Of a DNA stretch of 64,000 bases, positions 1-10,059 are shown one piece after another. The first letter of the stretch is position 1; every line of letters begins with the position of its first letter. The DNA lies in the NCBI RefSeq assembly GCF_907164915.1, contig NW_025919333.1:1-64000 (forward strand), given 5' to 3'. The position numbers and the translations under genes were made by a program. The notes under the pieces are model-generated. The model saw only the letters and a list, made by a program, of their open reading frames with translations, made no database searches and was not told the DNA's origin. The stretch comes from Impatiens glandulifera (Eukaryota; Streptophyta; Magnoliopsida; Ericales; Balsaminaceae).

Positions 1-1108
1 TCTCTCATAGTACAGTTCATAGGGAGTTTTATCAAAACGTTTGTTAATTATTTTGACCGATTTTGTGTATAGCAGGCAGTACTAATGGCTTCCGCCCAGA
101 ACCTCTGAGGTACATCTAATTCAGCTAACATAGATCTCGCTGCTTCCTTCAAAGTTCTCACTCTTCTCTCAGCAATGTCGTTTTGCTGTGGAGTTCTGGC
201 ACTAGACAACTCGTGTCTAATTCAAGTCTCCTCGAGATAAGATGATAGGTATCTGTTAGTGAACTCAGTTCCCTGATCACTTCTAATGCATGTAATATTT
301 AAAGATTTCTGATTCATAATTCCTTTAAGTCTTCTGCAGTTTTATCTTTTGATGGTAAAAATGCAGCCCATGTAAATCGAGAGAAATCATCAATAATAAT
401 TAGGGCAAATCTCATTCCTCCTATACTCTTTATAGGAATTGGACCAAACAGATCCATATATAAAAGTTCTAGGCAACGGCTGGATTATGATTTCCCTTTA
501 CTTTTGAACGATGATCTGCCCTGTTTTCCTAACTGGCAAGCAGTGCATATCTTGTCCTTTGAAAACTGAAGTTTGGGCAAACCAATAACTAAATTGTTTG
601 AACAAATGTTGTTGATGGTTTTGAAATTTAAATGGTTCAAACGTTTATGCCATAACTATTTCTGGTCATTCTTGGCAATCATGCACATAGGATCAGAAGA
701 ATATTTTTGCCAATTCATTTTATATGAATTTTCTACTCTACTGCCAGTCAATAAGGTGTTTCCATCTTGGTCTTTAACAAGACATGCATTAGTTTGAAAA
801 TCTACTGACAAACCATTATTACATAATTGACTAATGCTAATCAGATTATAACACAGATTGTCAACAAGCAGCACGTCATTAATAGTTAGGTTACCATGGA
901 TAATCTTACCCTTACCCATGGTATTACCCTTCTTGTTGTCACCAAACGTGATCTTAGGTGCAGAGCAATCTGATATATCAGTGAAAAGCCGTCTGTTTCC
1001 TGTCATATGCCTGGAACATCCGCTATCAAGATACCATACAGATTCCTCCAGCCCTTCATTTATTTGTACCTACATAAAAAAATATTTACAATCTTTTGGT
1101 ACCCACTT
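1..1108 (-). pseudogene. Copia pol fragment of element A (protease and integrase)
   Basis: On the minus strand this begins just after the gag stop codon. It reads the copia protease active-site block ([13 protein letters not shown], about 1040-1000), then the integrase zinc-finger entry, and reaches the integrase core near the window start. The third catalytic residue (E of the A-E-R-R block, about 165-185) is present, unlike in sister element B. A stop replaces a Trp codon at 656-658, immediately before the L-W-H-K-R block, and further frame breaks follow. Reverse transcriptase and RNase H would lie beyond position 1. The family call is sure; the fragment is non-functional. Confidence 0.85.
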
Positions 1109-2288
1109 TCAATTGGGTCCTCGGTCAATCAGTCCCTTAGGAATCCATATTTGAGTTATTCTGATGGATTTCTCATTTTGTGCAGTGATTAATGCGTATG
1201 TTTTTGACTTAGCAAACGACTTTCTGCTAGCCATTGAACCCTTAGCTTTTGAAAAAGTTATTCTTTTAAAAATCCTTGACTTAAAGTCAGGTTTTAGATT
1301 GCCAGACTTGTTAGCTGCTTCTAGCTTATTCTTAAGCCAGCTAACAGTCGGCGGAACATAAACTATTTCATTTTTAAAAGCTACTTCTTCATGAATAGGA
1401 TCAGATTCAATGTCAGTCATACTCCCTTTGACAAAACTTATTGGCTTAAGCTTGTCAGATGAGTTGGACTTTTTGCATGACAGGTTAGGGTCATTGTTAT
1501 CAAATCCCAATCCAGATCTAGATCCAGCAGGTTTTAACATACTGATCTAATGTTTGACAGCCTTTCCTAACCTTGTCCATGCACTGACTACATAGTTTAA
1601 TCTCTTGTTTTTAGAAGAAAGAGTTTGAATCTGTTCTCTCAGCATCTCATTCTCAGATGAGATCTCTGTTAAGTTTTTATCAAAAACGTTTGATTCAGAT
1701 TCTTGGTTGGAAGATAGAACAGTTGATTCATATTTAACTTTCATTTCATAAAAAGAGTCAGTTAACTTCTTGTACTCAATGGCCATTTCATTGAGTGCAT
1801 TAGTTAACTCCTCGTTTGTAAATTCTGGTGCAAAGATTTCATTTACCTTGGATTGGTCATCTTCCATCAAACATATAACAACTTCATTCTCTTTTTTCAG
1901 TGGAAGACTCCTCTGAATCGCTATCGGCCCATCTGGATTTGTTTTTATTGCACACGAATGTTTTCTGGTCCTTCTTTGCTTGAGTACTTCTGTCGTAGAT
2001 CTGATTAAGCTTATCCCATATCTCTTTAGTGGAGAAACAGGACTTGATTTTATAGAACACGTTCATGTTGATCGATTGGTACAGAATATTCCTAGCAACA
2101 TTATCCAGGTTGTTAGTCATCTTATCTTCAGTAGTCCACTCACTTCTTGGCTTCGAAATCTTTATGGGGCTATCAGTAATGACGCTCCACATATCACAAT
2201 CAAGAGCAGCCAAGTGAGCTTGCATTCTCATCATCCAATATTCGCAGTTGTCCCTTGACAGAATAGGAATTTCATTGATGATAGACAT
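1109..2288 (-). pseudogene. Copia gag of element A, frameshifted
   Basis: The start ATG (2286-2288) follows the PBS closely and opens a UBN2/copia-gag type domain (M-S-I-I-N-E-I-P; E-Y-W-M-M-R-M). There is a one-base frame change near 1884 and a TAG at 1547-1549 where element B has a Gln codon. The frame ends at a TGA (1109-1111) directly before the conserved W-V-P-K block. The middle of the gag domain and the CCHC zinc knuckle seen in element C are absent: the sequence runs from the I-Y-D-R-S-T block straight to an acidic, Ser-rich stretch. Element B has the same gap, so the shortened gag is a family trait rather than a private deletion. Confidence 0.82.
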
Positions 2289-2323
2289 GCTTCAGGTTCT
2301 TGATGCTTAAGAATAAAAACAGG

Positions 2324-2335
2324 GCTCTGATACCA
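2324..2335 (-). other. Primer binding site of element A
   Basis: On the minus strand this reads TGGTATCAGAGC, the usual initiator tRNA-Met complement of plant LTR retrotransposons. It lies two bases inside the LTR end (TATCA at 2338) and so fixes the LTR boundary. Confidence 0.9.
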
Positions 2336-2337
2336 AT

Positions 2338-4225
2338 TGATAGGATCGGCTTTATCGATAGAGACGGGGGTCTGGCTATTGATGAAGGCTTATGAAAAAC
2401 GGTTTGAAAGAAATCATGTTAGGGATTTAATTCGCTTTCTATTCTACGCAAACTCTTGTAAACACTTGAAACAGATTCAAGGCAGAATTGTTTACATGGA
2501 TTTGAAGCTCAAGATGAAGAATGAAAATATGACAGAAATGAAAGACACAGTAGTTTGTTTATGGATGTTCGGATAAACTCTCCTACGTCACCCCTTCTTC
2601 CAACCAACGGAATGATTAACAATAATATGATTAGAATCAAATATAGTTTGTACACACTTAGCTCACTATTGAACACAACACACTCTGTTCAATTTACAAG
2701 ATAAAGAATATCACTCATCTAATGGTGTTTTTGATTCTAGCTCTCTCTTGATTCACACACAGTACAATCAGGAAAGCAGCTTCACAGTATGAATATTCAA
2801 AAGCTTGAATTCAGTAAGCAAGATGATAGAGAGATTGTCTCAATCAATTTTTTAAGAATCCGATCCTTCGTCCATTGTCCTTGGAATATGATAAATATTG
2901 GGCAGGGACTAACGGTCGAATATTTAGAATGATACGTGGCACTCTTCCATTGGAAAGACTCCATAGTACATAGCAGGTTCTGAGCACAATGATCGTGGCC
3001 GTACAACAACTGGTAGTGCGCCGAATATTCCATCAAGGATGTACCTGAAAAACAAGTAATGTGAGGAAAATTCTCTTACGTGGCATTCCTTGGCTGGTTA
3101 CATATAGCTGTCGTACTAATCTTCACTAGAAAGTGGAGCAGGAGTACAGTACAGCTATAGCACATGGGTAGGCGGGTGCTAGCTTCAAGCATACTGCTTA
3201 AGCTGAGCATTAGACTTATTTCAGTTAGACGCCCTTGTCTAATGAAATCAAACATCCCCGTCTAAGAGCATAATCCATTAGACCGCCTAGTCTAATGGGA
3301 TTAGACTTATGTCTAATTACAATCACTTCAGACTAATCTGAAGGAGTTAGACTTACGTCTAACCTTCACTAATTAGACTACACGTCTAACTCCACTGAGT
3401 TAGACTGCACGTCTAATTCCGGTTCTATTTCAGACTTGTCTGAAGGAGTTAGACTTACGTCTAACCTTCACTAATTAGACTACATGTCTAATCATTCACT
3501 AACCATTAGACTGCACGTCTAACTCCACTAAGTTAGACTGCACGTCTAATTCCGGTTCTACTTCAGACTTGTCTTTAGGAGTTAGAGTTACGTCTAACCT
3601 TCAATAATTAGACTACACGTCTAATCATTCACTAACCATTAGACTGCACGTCTAACTCCACTGAGTTAGACTACACGTCTAATTCTGGTTCTATTTCAAA
3701 CTTGTCTGAAGGAGTTAGACTTACGTCTAACTTTCACTATCCAATAGATTGCACGTCTAACTCCGCTGAGTTAGACTGCACGTCTAATTTCATATACATT
3801 AGACTGCATGTCTAACTTCACTGAGTTAGACTGCACGTCTAATTTCGTATACATTAGACTGTACGTCTAACTCCACTGAGTTAGACTGCACGTTTAATTC
3901 CGTATACATTAGACTGCACGTCTAACTCCACTAAGTTAGACTACACGTCTAATTCCGTATACATTAGACTGCACGTCTAACTCCATTGAGTTAGACTGCA
4001 TGTCTAATTCCGTATACATTAGACTGCACGTCTAACTCCACTGAGTTAGACTTCACGTCTAATTATGTGCATTTGATGCCAAATTGGTCTAATGAGCCTC
4101 ATTAGAGCCAAGTCTCTTAAAATATGATTTCGATACACCTGCATCAAAGCACATAAATCATTTTAACATCAAAATCCCAATAGTCAAACTATTTCAATAC
4201 ATAGTCAAAATAATTTGACCAAACA
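2338..4225 (-). repeat. 5' LTR of copia element A, about 1.89 kb
   Basis: Bounded by TGTTTGGTCAAA at the outer end (4225) and GATCCTATCA next to the PBS (2338). Both ends match the LTR of element B at 57429-58865. It is about 450 bp longer than B's LTR, largely because of a bigger internal palindrome array (about 3220-4050). The LTR carries no gene. Confidence 0.85.
3220..4050. repeat. Palindrome array inside LTR A
   Basis: Dozens of copies of a 17-bp imperfect palindrome, TTAGACTGCACGTCTAA and variants (6-bp arms, 5-bp centre). They alternate with short spacers such as CTCCACTGAG and TTCCGTATACA. Neighbouring copies form higher-order units of about 55 bp. The array is confined to the LTR. 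Confidence 0.9.
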
Positions 4226-4227
4226 TA

Positions 4228-4458
4228 ATGGCTTTCACATTTGTTGTGGAAAAGTGGAGACCTTACTTACGTTATAAGTCGTTCACTATAAAGACTAACC
4301 ATAAAGCACTTAAGTACTTGTTAGAGCAAAGAGTACAGACTCTTGTACAAGAAAAATGGTTGTACAAGTTGGTAGGCTATGACTTTATTGTGCAATACAA
4401 ACGTGGACAGGAAAATGTTGTTGATGATGCATTGTTTAGAAGAAATGATGAGGTATAA
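4228..4458 (+). pseudogene. Gypsy RNase H fragment of element F
   Basis: The reading frame has the gypsy RNase H signature (V-E-K-W-R-P-Y-L, then T-N-H-K-A-L-K-Y-L-L-E-Q and the D-A-L block). It lacks its N-terminal part because element A is inserted immediately upstream. It ends at a TAA where related elements read on towards integrase. The ATG at 4228 is an internal methionine, not a gene start. Confidence 0.82.
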
Positions 4459-5820
4459 TGTGCTGGAATTTCTGTATATCATTCTCCAGTTTTGAAATGC
4501 ATTCAGACAACTTGGGAACATGATATCAATATAAAGAAACTCATTAGTGATCTCCGAGCTGACCCTGAGGCTCATCCTAATTTCAAATTTATTGATAGTG
4601 TTCTTCGAAAAAGGGGAAAATGGTGGTGTGTATGGACCTTGCATTGAGAACCATTCTCATTGCATCCATGCATTCCAGCGCGATAGGAGGTCACTCGGGC
4701 GTCTTGGTGACTCTTAAAAAACTCCAACAGGTTTATACGTGGTCGGGAATGGCAAGAGAAGTCAGGGAGTTTGTTAGAATGTGTCGAATATGTCAAAAGC
4801 ACAAGGGGGACAACTCGGCTTACAAAGGTCTCTTACAGCCGTTACCCATTCCTAATGGACTTTGGGAATCAATCTCCATGGATCTCATTGAAAGTTTACA
4901 CAAGTTTAAAGGGAATATAGTGATATTTGTAGTCGTAGATAGATTGTCAAAGATGGCTCATTTTATGGGACTGCAACACCCGTTCATAGCCAAAACAGTG
5001 GTTGGGATCTATATGGACAGCGTCTTCAAGCTCCATGGCATGCCCTTATCCATTATCAATGACAGGGACAAGATCTTCTTAAGTGCTTTTTGGAGAGAGT
5101 TTTTGAAGTTTCAAGGGTTGAAACAATCACTTTCAACCGCTTATCACTCACAAATAGATGGTCAAAAAAAGGTGGTGAACAGATGTTTGGGTACTTACTT
5201 GCGTTGCATGGCAGGCCAACGTCCATAGAATGGGTCCAATGGCTTCCTTTAGTTGAGTGGTAGTACATCACCAATTTCCATTCAACTATCTAGATGACTC
5301 CATTTGAAGTTGTCTATGGGCGTAAACTACCAATCCATGTTCCGTACCTGGTAGGAGATTCGAAGGTAGAATATGTTGACTAGGCCCTGTTATCGCGAGA
5401 AGCCACACTACAGTTGCTTAAGTTCCACTTGCAACAAGATTAAAATCGAATGAAACAATCGCAAGACAAGCATAGGTTTGATGCTACATTGGCCATTGGT
5501 GATTGAGCCCTAGTGAAACTACAACCTTATTGCCAATTGTCTATGGATAAACGATGTCACAAACTTTCACCAAAGTACTTTGGTCCCTTTCGAGTCACTG
5601 AACAAGTGGGTGTAGTGGCTTACTGTTTAGCATTAGGAGAATGAGCTAAAATACATAATGTTTTTCATATATCCTAAATGAAACGCTACCTAGGAACACT
5701 CAGAGCTATTGAAGTTATTCCTCTCATAAACAAGCAGAACCATATGCCATCGGCGATACAAGATGAGAGAAATGTGGTGGTTGATGGGAGGCGCCGATAC
5801 CAGATATTGGTTCAGTGAGC
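4459..5820 (+). pseudogene. Gypsy integrase and C-terminal tail of element F
   Basis: The longest open piece (4620-5228) has the H-H-C-C zinc finger (H..G-G-H-S-G, then C-R-I-C-Q). It also keeps the D-D-E core: D in S-M-D-L, D in N-D-R-D-K-I-F, and E in F-W-R-E-F. The frame then breaks repeatedly. At 5450-5680 there is a tail with S-P-K-Y-F-G-P-F-R-V, and at about 5770-5815 a chromodomain-like V-V-D-G-R-R-R-Y-Q-I-L-V-Q stretch. This arrangement is typical of chromodomain-bearing (chromovirus) gypsy elements. It is non-functional. Confidence 0.8.
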
Positions 5821-5956
5821 TGACAGGGCAGTATAGGACAGTTTGTGGGAAAAATTGATGCTCTTCAAATCTATTATCCAGAAGTTCTTTCCCATTAGGG
5901 CTTATGAAGGGAACTCTCCATTCAACGAGGACGTTGAACGTTTGAAGGGTGGAATA

Positions 5957-6310
5957 TTTATACAAATGATAACTTGCCGAAGGGATAGAAAAGCGACACG
6001 TGGATGTTGAAGATGAAACCATGAGAACTAGTTTTTCTAATTTTAAAATTTACTAATTTCGTCCTTGAACCTTGTTTAATTACTATTTGAACACATGTTT
6101 TTCTTTTATGTCTAATATGGCTTAGGCCGAATAGCTGAAGGAATTTTAGGTTATATCCTGAGATTTCCTTCTAGTTGGAATGTTTATGGAATGGATGAGC
6201 TAGACTCAATTTCTTATCTCTTATCTCTCATCTCTCTCTTTGGTGTAATATATTTTTGTCTAACAATCTTCTCCCCTCTCTTCTTACTGTGAATCACACT
6301 AGTATGCCAT
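5957..6310 (+). repeat. Probable 3' LTR of gypsy element F (approximate)
   Basis: Starts after the purine tract at 5944-5955 and holds LTR-like, pyrimidine-rich sequence (6200-6290). There is no partner LTR in the window, so neither boundary could be verified. Confidence 0.4.
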
Positions 6311-6685
6311 GGTAGGTACACTATCTATCGATATATTGCATATGTTTTAAGCATGTGTAGCAGATACCTTCTTCAATGTATTTATTTTCTAGATCGAAGT
6401 CTAAGTTTCCCGAAATTGTGTTTGAAAATAACCTATAAAACTGTCTAAAAATGAAGTTAAAAAGGATTTATTATTTTATTTCCTTGGAGTCTTGTTTGTT
6501 TTTACTAACTTTGCCTTTTTGAGTTGCAAGTATTTTGAGTTTGTGTATTTGCAAAGGTACTTCTCTCTCTCTTTTCTTTATTTTATTTCTTTCGTACCAT
6601 GACTATAACCTAGAAGCATTACTAGGAATAAAGAGCTCTATATAACGCTTAGTAGGACCCAAATATTATTGACCTTATATACATT
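6311..6685. other. Intergenic, nothing recognised
   Basis: AT-rich sequence between gypsy remnant F and the MITE. No reading frame, RNA gene or repeat was recognised. Confidence 0.6.
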
Positions 6686-6688
6686 TTA

Positions 6689-7294
6689 GACCATCTCCAA
6701 TCATAAAACTCAATCTCAAACTAAAAATATATTAATTGTCCCATCAAACAATAATTTATCTCAAACCCCAAAACTCATTCTTAAACTCAAAATAATATTC
6801 TTCGAATATACTTTTCACATCAACTTTTTCAATACCACTTGTATATTTATTAACTTTAAAAATTAAACTCCCAATTTTTTTTATTCAATTAGAAAAAATT
6901 ATGATAAAAATTATTATACATTAATAATTTATATACGTTAAAAAATAAATTAAACATTATTAATCCTATTTTTAGTTTCTTTTTTCTATCAATATGGTTT
7001 ATTATTATAAAGTTATGATAGATAAAAAAATATTAATAAAAAATCTAAATAAATTATATAAAATTAATACATATTAATAGTCTTTTTACATTAAACTTCA
7101 AACTAAACAAAAAAATCAAGTTTATCAACATATCAACTGTCAAATACCTCATTTAAAATTTTAAAAATTAAATGGGTATATGGATTGTAAAACGCAAATA
7201 TGCGTATTTAAGAGAGAGAAAAGAGAGAGAAAATGGTGAAAACATCCAAAAAATGCAAAATGGATTTGAGTTTCAGGGTAGGTTGGAGATGGTC
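6689..7294. mobile_element. MITE, PIF/Harbinger (Tourist)-like, 606 bp
   Basis: The ends are inverted copies of GACCATCTCCAA, continuing imperfectly inward on both sides. The element is flanked by TTA on the left (6686-6688) and TTA on the right (7295-7297). A TTA target duplication is typical of PIF/Harbinger elements. The inside is very AT-rich and non-coding, as expected for a MITE. Confidence 0.75.
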
Positions 7295-7297
7295 TTA

Positions 7298-8277
7298 GGT
7301 TTGGATTAACAAATAAAATGTAAATATGTGTTCTTATAAAATGGCCAAAAATTAATAGTAGATATCGTAAAAACGGGCATGATACACATAGCATCGAGCC
7401 ATTTTCCCGAGTGTCACCAAGTATCGAACCAAAGAAAGAACCTCTTAGTTGTTTTTTTCTTCTAAAAAAATGCTATTTTATCTTTCTCGATTTCTATTGT
7501 AGTAATAGAGTGACGACTCTCATATAGTCAAAGTTAATAAAATTAAAAGAAAAGAAAAGACATGATCGAGCTCGGCCATTTTTGGTTCTTCATTTCCCAT
7601 TTTCGAGATTCGATGGAAGTGTAAGTTAATAATGTGTACGGATCTCTCTTTCGATTTTGTGCGTTTCTCTTCTTATTTTTTATGTCACAGTTTCGAATAT
7701 ACATATTATTTTTATAAAAAAAACTTCTTATTCTTTATCCGTTAGTGTTTAGTTTGCGACAGAAAATTGTTTTGAAAAAATGATAGGTGAATTGAAGGTA
7801 AATCTGTGCCTTTATTTTCTATGTATGTAAGAGAAAAATTGTGTATTTATTCCTAAGTTCTTTTTTATTTATCCCTAAATGTTTATTCTCAAATTGCTTT
7901 CTTTCAATGCCTTAATATGAAATCTTCAATTTTTTTTACTTTGTCAAATTTTTATTTCGTATGTTTCATTTTGGTAATATGTTAGTTTTCATTTTCAAGT
8001 TAGTGTTTCAAAGTCCTAATATGCCATCTCTATTTCTTTTCCTTCTTAATTTTTTATTCTAAAGTTTTAGGTCTTCATTGTTTCATAACCAAAGTTTTCA
8101 TGGCAAAATATGTAATATTTATGGACTTTGTATTTTCTATTTATGTTGATGAAAATTAAAAGAGCGAAGGGGATTATAAGCATCTCAATTAATTTTTATA
8201 ATAGGTAATATAGTCATCAATTTCAATTTTTGTTTGAAGTTTATTTATAAACTCATCTTTATTTTGTATTTGTCTAT
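7298..8277. other. Intergenic, AT-rich
   Basis: Between the MITE and gypsy element E. Poly-T and poly-A rich with no supported reading frame. I see no RNA gene or clear repeat. Confidence 0.55.
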
Positions 8278-8282
8278 GTTTA

Positions 8283-8683
8283 TGCTACAATTCTAGACAG
8301 TTAAAGGTTGGTTATATGTTTGTTTCAATTTCTTTTATTTGCAAACCACTTCTTATTAAATCCATTTTTCCACTTTGAGTAGTTGTAACTGAATATTCTA
8401 AGGGAATTTAGTTGCTATGAATGCTGAACTCACTTCCCTAATGGGGCATGAATGAATTTTTTTGTGAAAGTTCTTAATCCCATTTGTATTTTCTGATTTG
8501 ACTCTTTATCTTGGACTATTAAATATATACTAATAGTATTCTTTTCTCATATTTGTTTCTTCTTCCCCTATAATTTTAAAATCTTCTTCTCATAATTATT
8601 CCGTTGTACTTTGATCACAGATTTCACACTCGGTCCTTGAGATCAAGAACTCTTAACCCCAGCTAAAAATTTAGGTCGTAACA
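8283..8683 (+). repeat. 5' LTR of gypsy element E
   Basis: 401 bp, pairing with 29319-29720. It is followed at once by a PBS reading TAGTATCAGAGC (tRNA-Met type, one base off the usual form). Confidence 0.9.
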
Positions 8684-8712
8684 ACTTAGTATCAGAGCTA
8701 GACAGTTTTGGG

Positions 8713-9734
8713 ATGGTAGAAATTCGACATCAAGTTGAAATGGATGCTCTTAAAGCTCTAATTGAAGGTCTGACCCAACAATTAACTTCTATGCAAGCTG
8801 CTCTATAACAGAACATGACCAAATTGAGTAATAATATGGACAAAATTTTCAATATCACAGAAGAAAGATTGACATCCATAGAAGGTGGTGGGTCTAGTAT
8901 TGGTCAAGATTCCCGCGCCAGACCCTTTGATGATTCTTCTTACCATGACCCTCCCCCGAATAGGCCCTTCCATCATGGTCAGCAGTATGTTCCTCCAACC
9001 TAGTTCACCAAGGTTGATTTCCCTTGGTTTGATGAGATCGATGTGGAGGGATGACTTATATTTGTTGAGCAGTTCTTTTGGATGGACATGATGAATGATG
9101 CAACTAGACCGGATATTTCTCTTACTCACTTTACTGGTGAAGAATGAATGTGGTATGGGTATTATCTTCAGCAACGCAGCCATAGAGAAGCCATGATATG
9201 GGAGGTGTTCAAAAGAGACTTCTTGTTATAGTTCGGACCTTCCATACATGACACCTCATGAGACAATTGATAAACCTGAAACATGTTAGTTTTGTTCAAG
9301 AATACAATCTCCAATACATGTCAATTTCCTAAAAAATGTATAGTATGCAAATGGACTATGTTATAGACTACTACATATCTGGGTTGAGGGAGAAAATTAC
9401 AAATTGAATCAGGCTGCGATTTCTAGATCCTTAAATGAAGCCATGTCGATGGCCAAGGTCCAAGAAGCGACATACGTGTCCCTATAGAGAAGCGGGCACT
9501 TGTACAACGTTGAACTGTCGTTGCTTCCCAAGCCAACCAATATTAACACGATCTGGAAAAGCACCAAACGGACTACCGACCTCAAAAATGTTTCCCATGT
9601 GTCTTCCTTCAGCATAAACCAGGGTTGCATGAAGCAAATATACCCGGCTGTAATTGTCTCAAAAAGAGGAGGAAAGGCCTGTGTTACACTTGCAATGAAA
9701 AGTGGGAACCCAACCACATATGTAAATCAAAGTT
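8713..9734 (+). pseudogene. Gypsy gag of element E (broken)
   Basis: Starts at ATG 8713, shortly after the PBS. Frame 1 continues through a TAA (8806-8808) and a TAG (9001-9003) into a gypsy gag core (F-P-W-F-D at about 9020). Further stops and frame changes follow. The C-terminal zinc knuckle of the plant gypsy type (C-Y-T-C....N-H-I-C-K-S-K) is visible at about 9670-9735. Element D inserted immediately after this knuckle. Non-functional. Confidence 0.8.
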
Positions 9735-9739
9735 ATTTA

Positions 9740-10030
9740 TGTTGGAAACGTTAGTGGACAATCGACTTATTCACTCACAAACTCAAGATAAGATTAAAAA
9801 ATGGGAAGAAATTTTTATTTTAGTACATCTTCTTTCTTCAAATACAACTACTCTATTTATACTAGAAAAAAAATACTCTTAAACGGTCAGAATTAATTCT
9901 AATTAAGACCCCTATAAAAACAAAAGATAATAACGTCTAATATTAACTAGACCTTTTATTCTAATTAAGACACATATTAAACAAAAGTTAATAACATCTA
10001 ATTTTCAATTAATTAATTTTATTTTCAACA
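9740..10030 (-). repeat. 3' LTR of copia element D
   Basis: 291 bp, nearly the same as 27702-27991. On the minus strand it is directly preceded by the polypurine tract ACAGGGGAG. Confidence 0.93.
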
Positions 10031-10059
10031 CTCCCCTGTAAAATTAATTTTTCTTCGTG

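Larger units (their letters stand above)
1..4225 (-). mobile_element. Copia retrotransposon A (5' part, runs off the window)
   Basis: Read on the minus strand the order is 5' LTR (2338-4225), primer binding site (2324-2335, complementary to initiator tRNA-Met), gag, protease and the start of integrase. The rest lies before position 1. The LTR start (TGTTTGGTCAAA on the minus strand, at 4225) abuts the RNase H reading frame of a gypsy element, so A inserted into it. A is the same family as element B at 57429-64000: gag starts, PBS context, gag end and LTR palindromes all match. The copy is dead, with a frameshift and stops in gag and stops in pol. The target duplication cannot be checked because the far end is outside the window. 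Confidence 0.9.
4226..6310 (+). mobile_element. Ty3/gypsy element F, 3' remnant
   Basis: Contains RNase H, integrase, a degenerate chromodomain-like tail and a purine tract (about 5944-5955, GAAGGGTGGAATA) that probably marks the start of the 3' LTR. The upstream part lies beyond element A, outside the window. The outer LTR limit is not clear; about 6310 is a guess from the end of recognisable LTR-like sequence. No target duplication can be tested. Confidence 0.7.

Noticed and set aside
3220..4050. Regularly spaced short palindromes suggestive of a CRISPR-like array
   Set aside because: Spacers are themselves repeated, the array lies in a plant retrotransposon LTR, and a second copy is in LTR B. 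There are no cas-like genes.
7560..7700. Possible first exon with a GTAAG donor near 7621
   Set aside because: No downstream exon or protein similarity; the word is expected by chance in this composition.
4226..9734. Gypsy pieces F and E as two halves of one element
   Set aside because: F already ends with its own purine tract and LTR-like sequence before E starts. E has two matching LTRs with a perfect TSD.
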